Shown here: piece after piece, positions 1-7,092 of the stretch
Layout: each line of letters starts with the position of its first letter
Numbering within the stretch: the stretch's first letter is position 1
Assembly: GCA_902493615.1 (NCBI GenBank)
Contig: CABUQK010000101.1
Location: forward strand, 1-7,092
Source: an uncultured Collinsella sp.
Lineage (GTDB): Bacteria > Actinomycetota > Coriobacteriia > Coriobacteriales > Coriobacteriaceae
Direction: 5' to 3'
DNA length: 7,092 nucleotides
Program-made: the position numbers and the translations under genes
The notes under the pieces: model-generated
The model's input: the letters and a program-made list of their open reading frames with translations, nothing else
The model's database searches: none
What the model was told of the DNA's origin: nothing

Positions 1-1
1 C

Positions 2-739
2 GCTGGCTGCATCGTGGCCTGCGCCGACAAGCTCGATACCATCGCCGGTATTTTTGCCATCGGCGAGCCCCCGACCGGCTCCTCCGACCCCTACGCGCTG
101 CGTCGCGCCGCCATCGGCATCATCAACATCCTGCGCGACCGTCTGCCGATCGATCCCACGTCGCTTATCGACTTTGCCCTTGAGCTCTATAGCGAGCAGG
201 GTATCGAGTTCGACGCCGCCGAGGTCGCTCAGCAGGTTCGCGACTTCTTCCACGGTCGTCTGGTGAGCATGGCCCGCGACGAAAAGATCCCGGCCGATAC
301 CGTTGCCGCCGTCTCCGCGGTGCACATCATCGCCCCGTCCGTCTTCTTCGCCCGCTGCGCCGCCCTCGACGAGGCCCGCAAGAACGACGCTGAGACGTTC
401 GATAACCTGGCGACCGCCTATGCCCGCGCCGCGCACATCTCCAAGCCCGAGCTGGGCGCGGAGTACGACCGCGCCCTGATGGGCGAGGTCGAGCTCGCGC
501 TTGCCGATGCCTCCGAGGCTGCTCAGACCGCTGTCGACGCCGCCCTTGCTGCCGAGGATTACCCGGCCGCATTTGCCGCCCTTGCCGCCCTGCGCGCCCC
601 CATCGACCGCTTCTTCGACGAGGTCATGGTCATGGACAAGGACGAGCAGCTTCGCGATAATCGCCTTAAGCTGCTCAACCGCTTCGAGGCCGTTTTCTCC
701 GGCATCGCAAACATCGGTGAGCTTGCTCGCAAAAAGTAA
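2..739 (+). CDS. glyS: Glycyl-tRNA synthetase beta subunit, C-terminal part (5' end outside window)
   Basis: The beta chain of the tetrameric (alpha2-beta2) glycyl-tRNA synthetase binds tRNA-Gly and supports charging by the alpha chain in the cytoplasm. 245 codons are visible, roughly the last third of a protein usually near 690 residues. The frame is open from base 2; the GTG at 14 is an internal Val codon, not a start. Near the left edge the family signature ADKLDTIAGIFAIGEPPTGS continues into DPYALRRAAIGI, as in known GlyS proteins. The C-terminus is an anticodon-binding DALR-type helical domain with FFDEVMVMDKDEQLRDNRLK close to the end. It ends in TAA. The next gene starts 34 bases later with no terminator between, so co-transcription is likely. 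A glyQ partner would be expected upstream, outside the window. Identification is secure. Confidence 0.95.
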   Translation, partial: AGCIVACADKLDTIAGIFAIGEPPTGSSDPYALRRAAIGIINILRDRLPIDPTSLIDFALELYSEQGIEFDAAEVAQQVRDFFHGRLVSMARDEKIPADTVAAVSAVHIIAPSVFFARCAALDEARKNDAETFDNLATAYARAAHISKPELGAEYDRALMGEVELALADASEAAQTAVDAALAAEDYPAAFAALAALRAPIDRFFDEVMVMDKDEQLRDNRLKLLNRFEAVFSGIANIGELARKK

Positions 740-746
740 GCCAGCC

Positions 747-760
747 TGCGCATAAGCGCA
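747..760 (+). promoter_or_regulatory. Small hairpin before the PPDK-regulator ribosome binding site
   Basis: TGCGC-ATAA-GCGCA forms a perfect 5-bp stem with a 4-base loop. It lies in the 34-base glyS/regulator gap, directly before the Shine-Dalgarno AAAGGAG (761-767). No T-run follows, so it is not a terminator. Nearly the same element (one base different, in the loop) sits before ppdK at 1861-1874. A role in translation or RNA processing is inference. Confidence 0.5.
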
Positions 761-773
761 AAAGGAGCCCCGC

Positions 774-1640
774 ATGGATTGCCCGGTCACCGCTCGTCCC
801 ACCGTTATCGTTATCTCCGACTCGCTCGGTGATACCGCTTGTGAGGTGGTGCTTGCGGCGTCCGGGCAATTTGATGAAGGGGCTTTTCGTCTCTTGCGCT
901 TGCCCAAGGTGAACTCGGTGGAGCAGGTCAAGTCGTTTGTGGGTCCGCGCGTCGATGCCGATCATCGCGATATTGCCGTGTTCCACACCATTGTCGATCC
1001 GGCGCTTCGCGCCCGTGTGCTCGATTACCTGGGCATGCTGCATATCCGTTCGGTCGACCTGATCGGCCCGACGCTCGCCGTGCTGTCGTCGCTCATCGGT
1101 GTGCCGCCCAAGGGCGTTGCGGGCGTGATTCACAAGACCGATGACCGCTATTTCCATCGTATCGAGGCCATGGAGTATTTCGTTGAGCACGATGACGGGC
1201 GCGGCTGCGACGATCTGTCGGGTGCCGATATCGTGCTGCTGGGCGTATCGCGCACGTCCAAGACGCCGCTGTCGATGTATTTGGCCTATCAGGGCTACAA
1301 GGTCGCCAATGTCCCACTGGCGCATGGCATGGAGCCGCCCAAGTCGATTTACGAGGTCGACCCGATGCGCCTGTTCGGTTTGATTTCGACCGTCGACGTT
1401 ATTTCTGAGATTCGCGATAGCCGCTTGGGCGATGACTACGCTCGTGCCGTTGCCGGCTCTTATGCCGAGCCCGAGAGCGTGCGCAGCGAGCTTGAGGAAG
1501 CTCGTACCCTCATGAAGCGCCTAGGCTGCTTTGTGGTGCGTACCGACGGCAAGGCCATCGAGGAAAGCGCTGCCGAGATCATTAGCCACTTGGAGGAAAT
1601 CCAAGAAGCCCGCGCCCGCCGCGCCGCCCGCCGCACCTAA
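774..1640 (+). CDS. Pyruvate, phosphate dikinase regulatory protein (bifunctional kinase/phosphorylase, DUF299 family)
   Basis: This family (PDRP in plants, PpsR in E. coli, YqfL in B. subtilis) inactivates its target by ADP-dependent threonine phosphorylation and reactivates it by phosphate-dependent dephosphorylation releasing pyrophosphate. The 288-residue length is typical. The N-terminus has the family opening VIVISDSLGDTA (residues 11-22). YFHRIEAMEYFVEHDDG spans 126-142, and the nucleotide-binding P-loop GVSRTSKTPLS spans 157-167, followed by MYLAYQGYKVANVPL. The C-terminus ends in an Arg/Ala-rich basic tail. The start is fixed by AAAGGAG at 761-767, six bases before ATG. With ppdK next door and no PEP synthase gene in view, PPDK is the likely target, though the fold alone cannot separate PPDK from PEP synthase regulators. 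Four in-frame stop codons stand in a row (TAA TAG TAG TAG, 1638-1649). Codon use is less G/C-strict than in ppdK, consistent with lower expression. It is probably transcribed with glyS. Confidence 0.93.
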   Translation: MDCPVTARPTVIVISDSLGDTACEVVLAASGQFDEGAFRLLRLPKVNSVEQVKSFVGPRVDADHRDIAVFHTIVDPALRARVLDYLGMLHIRSVDLIGPTLAVLSSLIGVPPKGVAGVIHKTDDRYFHRIEAMEYFVEHDDGRGCDDLSGADIVLLGVSRTSKTPLSMYLAYQGYKVANVPLAHGMEPPKSIYEVDPMRLFGLISTVDVISEIRDSRLGDDYARAVAGSYAEPESVRSELEEARTLMKRLGCFVVRTDGKAIEESAAEIISHLEEIQEARARRAARRT

Positions 1641-1684
1641 TAGTAGTAGCATTTTGATAAAGCGATTTAGCAAAAACATCGCAT

Positions 1685-1715
1685 TTGACCTGCTTTTTTA
1701 TTGCAGTGGTATCTT
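1685..1715 (+). promoter_or_regulatory. Candidate ppdK promoter P1
   Basis: TTGACC (1685-1690, 5 of 6 to the -35 consensus) is followed after 19 bases by TATCTT (1710-1715, 4 of 6). TGG immediately before it gives an extended -10 (TGn). This is an A/T-rich patch in otherwise GC-rich DNA. The predicted start near 1722 falls inside an inverted repeat (1720-1737) and gives a leader of about 170 bases. The spacer is longer than the optimal 17. Confidence 0.55.
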
Positions 1716-1719
1716 CATA

Positions 1720-1768
1720 AGGTAACCACCTTTACCTACCGTTTACCGCCAGTTTTAGCACGTTTACC
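1720..1768 (+). promoter_or_regulatory. Operator-like inverted repeat and phased TTTACC array upstream of ppdK
   Basis: AGGTAA-N6-TTACCT is a perfect inverted repeat at 1720-1737 over the predicted P1 start site. TTTACC occurs at 1731, 1742 and 1763, with a degenerate TTTAGC at 1754. Steps of 11, 12 and 9 bases put the copies on about the same helix face. This looks like a transcription-factor binding region, placed to repress P1 or to activate the possible downstream promoter P2. The factor is not identifiable from sequence. Confidence 0.45.
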
Positions 1769-1786
1769 AAACCGCGCATCCTCTGC

Positions 1787-1815
1787 TTAAGCCCGCTCAA
1801 AACCCGCCGTATAGT
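1787..1815 (+). promoter_or_regulatory. Possible second ppdK promoter P2
   Basis: TATAGT (1810-1815, 5 of 6 to the -10 consensus) lies 17 bases after TTAAGC (1787-1792, only 3 of 6 to the -35). A start near 1822 would leave a leader of about 69 bases and place the TTTACC array at about -91 to -54, a usual activator position. The weak -35 would fit an activator-dependent promoter, but this is speculative. Confidence 0.3.
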
Positions 1816-1822
1816 TCCCTCA

Positions 1823-1843
1823 CGGCCCGCATCTGACGGGTCG
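1823..1843 (+). promoter_or_regulatory. Hairpin in the ppdK leader
   Basis: Bases 1823-1829 (CGGCCCG) pair with 1837-1843 (CGGGTCG) through one G-T wobble, giving a 7-bp stem with a 7-base loop. No T-run follows, so it is not an intrinsic terminator. It would form in transcripts from either candidate ppdK promoter. No known riboswitch class is recognised. Confidence 0.35.
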
Positions 1844-1860
1844 ATTCGTTACCACGGTCG

Positions 1861-1874
1861 TGCGCGTAAGCGCA
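1861..1874 (+). promoter_or_regulatory. Small hairpin before the ppdK ribosome binding site (twin of 747-760)
   Basis: TGCGC-GTAA-GCGCA is a 5-bp stem closed by a GNRA-type tetraloop. With wobbles and one C-G pair it can extend to 1858-1877, just reaching the 5' edge of the purine-rich ribosome binding site GGAAGGGGAAG (1876-1886). It matches the hairpin before the PPDK-regulator gene at 13 of 14 bases, with the one change in the loop. Function is unknown. Confidence 0.5.
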
Positions 1875-1890
1875 TGGAAGGGGAAGTATC

Positions 1891-4641
<2,751 letters not shown>

Positions 4642-4679
4642 CGTTTTGGGTATAGACGCCTAGCGTAGCCCCCTTCATG

Positions 4680-4735
4680 CCGTCCGTCTCATTCGTGAGG
4701 CGGGCGGTTATCATGTGCGGGTTTTGTCTTTTTGT
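4680..4735 (+). terminator. Probable terminator of ppdK
   Basis: A 12-bp stem (4680-4691 with 4696-4707, two G-T wobbles) is capped by a stable TTCG tetraloop. The bases just after it (TTATCATG) are a poor T-tract; T-rich sequence (GTTTTGTCTTTTTGTC) comes only about 14 bases later. Termination may therefore be leaky, allowing some read-through into rplS. Confidence 0.6.
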
Positions 4736-4753
4736 CTGCGTAAAAAATTGTTC

Positions 4754-4781
4754 TTGCAGCGCAAACCCGCGCGTGTATACT
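4754..4781 (+). promoter_or_regulatory. rplS promoter
   Basis: TTGCAG (4754-4759, 4 of 6) and TATACT (4776-4781, 5 of 6) are separated by 16 bases. The expected start is near 4788, giving a leader of about 63 bases. It lies downstream of the ppdK terminator hairpin, so L19 synthesis does not need to depend on ppdK transcription. Confidence 0.65.
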
Positions 4782-4802
4782 CGAATACGTTTGTTCAACT
4801 AC

Positions 4803-4826
4803 GTGCCGGCCAAGGTGGTACGGCAC
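4803..4826 (+). promoter_or_regulatory. Hairpin in the rplS leader, candidate ribosomal-protein control element
   Basis: GTGCCG (4803-4808) pairs perfectly with CGGCAC (4821-4826). Inside, CCA (4810-4812) can pair with TGG (4816-4818), leaving a one-base bulge on one side and two bases on the other. It ends 12 bases before the Shine-Dalgarno. L19 leader RNAs are known in other bacteria (an Rfam family exists); whether this one is homologous cannot be judged by eye. Confidence 0.4.
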
Positions 4827-4838
4827 CTCTAGAAGAGT

Positions 4839-4843
4839 AAGGA
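4839..4843 (+). promoter_or_regulatory. rplS: Ribosome binding site of rplS
   Basis: AAGGA lies seven bases before ATG 4851. It decides the start against the in-frame TTG at 4845, which is too close to the site to be used. Confidence 0.8.
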
Positions 4844-4850
4844 ATTGCAC

Positions 4851-5192
4851 ATGGATTACATCCGCGCAATCGAGCGTCAGCAGATCCGCGAGGACATTCC
4901 TCAGGTTCGCGTCGCCGACAACGTCAAGGTTCACTACCGCATTAAGGAAGGCGACCGCGAGCGCATCCAGGTCTTCCAGGGCGACGTCATCCGCATGGCC
5001 GGCGCCGGTGCCCGCGAGACCTTCACCGTCCGCAAGATGTCCTTCGGTGTCGGTGTTGAGCGTACCTTCCCGCTTCACAGCCCCAAGATCGCCAAGCTCG
5101 AGGTCGTTCGTCATGGTCGCGTCCGTCGCGCCAAGCTGTACTACCTCCGCGACAAGGTGGGCAAGGCTGCTCGCATCCCCGAGAAGCGCTAA
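4851..5192 (+). CDS. rplS: 50S ribosomal protein L19
   Basis: L19 is a structural protein of the large ribosomal subunit at the interface with the 30S subunit. The 113-residue length is normal. Family hallmarks run through the whole protein: an N-terminal helix with RQQIREDIPQVRVADNVKVH, then KEGDRERIQVFQGDVI, the FTVRKMSFGVGVERTFPLHSP core near residues 57-77, and the C-terminal VRRAKLYYLRDKVGKAARI. The start is ATG 4851, set by AAGGA at 4839-4843. Codon use is strongly biased, as expected for a ribosomal protein. In many bacteria rplS follows rpsP-rimM-trmD; here it stands alone behind ppdK with its own promoter, leader hairpin and strong terminator, so it looks monocistronic. Confidence 0.98.
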   Translation: MDYIRAIERQQIREDIPQVRVADNVKVHYRIKEGDRERIQVFQGDVIRMAGAGARETFTVRKMSFGVGVERTFPLHSPKIAKLEVVRHGRVRRAKLYYLRDKVGKAARIPEKR

Positions 5193-5226
5193 GAAGATCG
5201 CAGCGTCTGTCCACTCGTTTGGACGT

Positions 5227-5258
5227 AAGGGTCACCTTCGGGTGGCCCTTCTTTTTAT
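5227..5258 (+). terminator. Rho-independent terminator of rplS
   Basis: AAGGGTCACC (5227-5236) pairs with GGTGGCCCTT (5241-5250) over 10 bp with one wobble around a TTCG loop, followed by CTTTTTAT. A smaller stem, GTCCA/TGGAC (5209-5213 with 5220-5224), stands just upstream. This is a textbook terminator. Confidence 0.92.
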
Positions 5259-5271
5259 CTGATTTGCATGC

Positions 5272-5279
5272 AAGGAGGG
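5272..5279 (+). promoter_or_regulatory. rnhB: Ribosome binding site of rnhB
   Basis: AAGGAGGG lies six bases before ATG 5286. It excludes the upstream in-frame ATG at 5268, because translation from there would run through the Shine-Dalgarno itself. The site overlaps the 10-base palindrome TTGCATGCAA (5264-5273). Confidence 0.85.
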
Positions 5280-5285
5280 CCTGGT

Positions 5286-6074
5286 ATGGCCAATATGACG
5301 AGCTCGGTTTCGGCATCGCAGGTTGCCGGCGAGCTGGCGAGTGCCACGTTCGAGGAGATTCCCGCCCTCGTGGAGCATTATCGCGAGGATCCGCGCCAGC
5401 AGGTGATCAAGGCTTGCGAGCGTGCCCTTAAGCGCCATGCCAAGGAGCTTGCCGAGCGCGAGCGCGTCAACGGCATGTACGAGCTTATGCATGAGCTCGG
5501 CGGTGATGGCGTGGTCGTGGGCGTCGACGAGGTGGGCCGTGGCTCGGTAGCGGGGCCCTTGACCGTATGTGCCGTGTGCCTTCCGATGGAGCCGCGCATC
5601 TGGGGCATCAACGATTCCAAAAAGCTCACGCCGGCGCGCCGCGAGCTGCTCTCAGTGAAGATTGCCGAGGTGGCGACGGCGATCGGTTTTTGCCATATCG
5701 CGCCGAAGGATATCGACGAGATGGGTATGGCCCGCGCCATCCGCGCTGCCGTCGCGGGCGCCGTGGCCGATACGGGACTTGAACCCGACTGCGTCCTCAT
5801 GGATGGTAACCCCTTGGGCGCCGTTCCCAACGAGCGCGATGTGGTGAAGGGCGATGCCAAGATCGCCTGCATCGCCGCGGCGTCCATCATGGCCAAGGTC
5901 ACGCGTGACGAGATGATGGTCGAGTACGACGCCGAGTACCCCGAGTACCATCTGGCCGAGTCGAAGGGCTATGCGAGCCCCGAGCACATCGAGGCCATTC
6001 GCAAACATGGACTTTGTCCGCTGCACCGCGTGAGCTTTTGCGGAAACTTTCTGCAGACTGAGCGCCTTTTCTAG
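5286..6074 (+). CDS. rnhB: Ribonuclease HII
   Basis: RNase HII cuts the RNA strand of RNA-DNA hybrids and starts removal of single ribonucleotides from DNA, using two metal ions. From ATG 5286 the protein has 262 residues. The acidic active-site residues are D81 and E82 in VGVDEVGRGSVAGP, D173 in VLMDGN, and D190 in KGDAKIACIAAASIMAKVTRD. Spacing fits E. coli RnhB (16, 17, 108, 126, from memory). KGYASPEHIEAIRKHG and PLHRVSF give the family C-terminus. Residues 1-75 form a charged helical extension with EDPRQQVIKACERALKRHAKE, resembling the N-terminal domain of the B. subtilis type rather than the short E. coli form. It is bounded by the rplS terminator upstream and its own strong terminator downstream. 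No convincing promoter is visible in the short gap before it. Confidence 0.96.
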   Translation: MANMTSSVSASQVAGELASATFEEIPALVEHYREDPRQQVIKACERALKRHAKELAERERVNGMYELMHELGGDGVVVGVDEVGRGSVAGPLTVCAVCLPMEPRIWGINDSKKLTPARRELLSVKIAEVATAIGFCHIAPKDIDEMGMARAIRAAVAGAVADTGLEPDCVLMDGNPLGAVPNERDVVKGDAKIACIAAASIMAKVTRDEMMVEYDAEYPEYHLAESKGYASPEHIEAIRKHGLCPLHRVSFCGNFLQTERLF

Positions 6075-6123
6075 GTCAATTGTGGAGACAGGGACCTCTG
6101 GGGTTTTATAAACCTGCTGGTAG

Positions 6124-6165
6124 CGGGCCGTATGCAACAGCATTGCTGCGTACGGCCCGTTTTTT
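6124..6165 (+). terminator. Rho-independent terminator of rnhB
   Basis: The arms at 6124-6136 and 6147-6159 pair over 13 bp (one wobble), with further pairing past one mismatch, around GCAT. The outer arms are CGGGCCGTA and TACGGCCCG. Six T residues follow at 6160-6165. The hairpin separates rnhB from yraN, so yraN needs its own promoter or read-through. Confidence 0.93.
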
Positions 6166-6217
6166 GTCGGCATTTGGTCAGCTTTTGGTTTGCTTCCGGT
6201 ACTTACCCGCATGAAAG

Positions 6218-6238
6218 GTGCCCTCATCATCGGGGCAC
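6218..6238 (+). promoter_or_regulatory. Hairpin in the yraN leader
   Basis: GTGCCC (6218-6223) pairs with GGGCAC (6233-6238) around a 9-base loop, 13 bases before the yraN Shine-Dalgarno. No T-run follows, so it is not a terminator. It resembles the rplS leader stem in its outer pairs only (GTGCC/GGCAC). A yraN promoter must lie between the terminator and here; TTGGTC...TACTTA (6174-6205, 20-base spacing) is too weak to call. Confidence 0.3.
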
Positions 6239-6251
6239 TGCAGCGTGCGGG

Positions 6252-6258
6252 AAAGGAG
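6252..6258 (+). promoter_or_regulatory. yraN: Ribosome binding site of yraN
   Basis: AAAGGAG lies five bases before ATG 6264, identical in core to the site before the PPDK regulator. It decides the start: the longer in-frame reading from ATG 6132 begins inside the rnhB terminator hairpin and has no Shine-Dalgarno. Confidence 0.88.
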
Positions 6259-6263
6259 ACCCC

Positions 6264-6719
6264 ATGAGTGCCGCAAGCAAAAAGAGCAAGACGCAGCAGC
6301 TCAAGGAGCGTTGGGAAAACGGCGAGCTCGACTCCGGGGCGATGACGCCCGAGTTTATCAAGGGACTCAGTCCCCGCGAGCTGGGCATGCTGGGCGAGCT
6401 GATCACCTTGCTGGAGCAGGGTTATCGTTGCACCGAGGGCGAGGCCGATCTGGTGCTGCTCGATGAGCTCGACGATGTCGTGGTGATGGCCGAGGTCAAG
6501 ACCAGACGCGTTGCACTGGATTGCAGCACGAGGGTCTTTCCGGAGGAGGCCGTGGACGCCCAAAAGCAACGCCGCTACCGCCGCATCGCAAGTTGCTATC
6601 TCATGGAGCATTATCCGCTTAAGGCGATTCGCTTCGATGCCGTGGGCGTCACCGTTCGCGGCGGGCATATCGCCGAGATCGAGCACCAGTACAACGCGTT
6701 CGATTGGCAGGTGTCGTGA
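6264..6719 (+). CDS. yraN: YraN family protein (UPF0102), putative PD-(D/E)XK nuclease fold
   Basis: This small family has a Holliday-junction-resolvase-like nuclease fold; its cellular role is not established. The 151 residues include about 40 extra N-terminal residues (charged, KERWENGELDSGAMTPEF) before the usual opening. Core motifs are LGE at 43-45, GEADLVLLD at 59-67 (D62) and AEVKTRR at 76-82 (E77, K79), corresponding to the family's GE, GEIDLI and VEVKTR. K101 onward (KQRRYRRIASCYL) and IRFDAVGV (122-129) complete it. Oddly, GY (53-54) is followed directly by RCTEGEADLV, whereas family members usually have about seven residues such as R-I-L-x-R-N-x between GY and the R-C/GEIDL part. 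The GE-to-GY helix also looks about three residues short. The nuclease residues survive, so function is uncertain rather than lost. Its TGA overlaps the comM ATG by one base (TGATG), implying translational coupling. Confidence 0.88.
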   Translation: MSAASKKSKTQQLKERWENGELDSGAMTPEFIKGLSPRELGMLGELITLLEQGYRCTEGEADLVLLDELDDVVVMAEVKTRRVALDCSTRVFPEEAVDAQKQRRYRRIASCYLMEHYPLKAIRFDAVGVTVRGGHIAEIEHQYNAFDWQVS

Positions 6720-7092
6720 TGGCGTTCGAGACGTTTGCCGTTCACGCGGCCTGCATCCGCGGCGTCGAGGCGATTCACGTCACGGTCGAGGTCTCGCTTG
6801 CCGGCGGCGTTCCGGGCATTCAGATGCTCGGCATACCGAGTATGGAGGTGATGGAGTCGCGCGGTCGTATTCACTGTGCGATGCGCTCCGCCGGGTTCGA
6901 GATCCCACGCTCGGGCATTACGGTCAACCTGGCGCCCGGCGATATTCGCAAGACCGGTAGCGGCTTTGATCTGCCCATCGCCATCGCGGTTCTGGCGGCC
7001 GATGGTCAGATTCCCCGCGACAACCTCGATCGTTGTCTTATCGCTGGTGAGCTTGGCTTGGACGGTACGGTGCTTCCTGTCAAGGGCGAGGT
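6719..7092 (+). CDS. comM: YifB/ComM family Mg-chelatase-like AAA+ ATPase, N-terminal part (runs off window)
   Basis: ComM is a hexameric helicase that promotes branch migration during natural transformation; many non-competent bacteria also carry this family. The frame is open from ATG 6719 to the window end with no stop: 124 codons plus two bases of a protein usually near 500 residues. The visible part is the N-terminal domain with a ribosomal-S5/Lon-protease-like fold. Its hallmarks are VEVSLAGGVPGIQMLGIPSM (residues 23-42), ESRGRIHCAMRSAGFEIP, ITVNLAPGDIRKTGSGFDLP, IAIAVLAADGQIP and LIAGELGLDGTVLPVKGEV, matching the usual VEVDI..GLP.F.IVGLP, NLAPAD.RK.GS.FDLP and GEL.LDG pattern. The Walker motifs would lie beyond the edge. 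It starts one base inside the yraN stop with only a weak Shine-Dalgarno (CAGGTG), so coupling to yraN is likely. dprA often follows in this neighbourhood but cannot be seen here. Confidence 0.95.
   Translation, partial: MAFETFAVHAACIRGVEAIHVTVEVSLAGGVPGIQMLGIPSMEVMESRGRIHCAMRSAGFEIPRSGITVNLAPGDIRKTGSGFDLPIAIAVLAADGQIPRDNLDRCLIAGELGLDGTVLPVKGE

Noticed and set aside
675..1325. 216-codon antisense open frame over the glyS/regulator junction
   Set aside because: It lies opposite conserved coding sequence of both genes and has no recognisable product.
1662..1682. GCGAT/ATCGC stem after the PPDK regulator as a terminator
   Set aside because: Only five base pairs with an 11-base loop and no adjacent T-run; too weak for intrinsic termination.
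5264..5273. Palindrome TTGCATGCAA overlapping the rnhB Shine-Dalgarno
   Set aside because: A single short palindrome without a promoter context or a second copy; not enough for an operator call.
6102..6114. GGTTT-TAT-AAACC stem after rnhB
   Set aside because: Five mostly A-T pairs with a 3-base loop and no T-run; the real terminator is at 6124-6165.
6132..6263. Longer yraN reading from ATG 6132
   Set aside because: The start lies inside the rnhB terminator hairpin, lacks a ribosome binding site, and the added residues do not resemble the family; ATG 6264 has AAAGGAG at correct spacing.
5652..6686. 344-codon antisense open frame across rnhB and yraN
   Set aside because: It spans two well-supported sense genes and the rnhB terminator; its translation is a mirror of their codon bias.

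Overview
The window is ordinary chromosomal core-gene DNA from a high-GC Gram-positive bacterium. Codons are strongly biased to G/C at third positions, Shine-Dalgarno sequences are strong (AAAGGAG, AAGGAGGG), and glycyl-tRNA synthetase is of the two-subunit (alpha/beta) type. Together with a pyruvate phosphate dikinase (PPDK) next to its own regulatory protein, this suggests the class Coriobacteriia, with Collinsella as my best guess. That assignment rests on impression and recall, not on a search. All genes lie on the + strand. I see no mobile element, CRISPR array, tRNA or rRNA, and no gene-free stretch exceeds 300 bases.

Layout. Bases 2-739 are the 3' end of glyS (glycyl-tRNA synthetase beta chain). 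After 34 bases comes the DUF299-family PPDK regulatory kinase/phosphorylase (774-1640), probably on the glyS transcript. A 250-base regulatory region (1641-1890) holds one good and one weaker promoter candidate, an operator-like inverted repeat, a helically phased TTTACC array and two leader hairpins. It precedes ppdK (1891-4641), whose active-site residues are all present. A UUCG-loop hairpin with a poor T-tract probably ends ppdK. rplS (ribosomal protein L19, 4851-5192) follows with its own promoter, a hairpin leader and a strong terminator. rnhB (RNase HII, 5286-6074) ends at a strong terminator. yraN (UPF0102 nuclease-like, 6264-6719) overlaps by one base the start of comM/yifB (6719 to the window edge).

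How the genes work together. The regulatory protein and PPDK form a known control pair: the regulator phosphorylates the threonine two residues before the catalytic histidine (T476 and H478 here) to switch PPDK off, and reverses this with phosphate. Their genes are adjacent but seem to be transcribed separately. Both start codons are nevertheless preceded by nearly the same 14-base hairpin (TGCGC-RTAA-GCGCA), the most unusual signal in the window. rnhB, yraN and comM belong to the commonly conserved rplS-rnhB-yraN-comM neighbourhood and deal with nucleic acids (RNA-DNA hybrid removal, a putative nuclease fold, a helicase involved in transformation).

I did not find an undescribed system in the sense of a new gene cassette. 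The points deserving a second look are regulatory (ppdK upstream region, shared hairpin, rplS leader) and structural (a YraN that seems to lack an internal segment).
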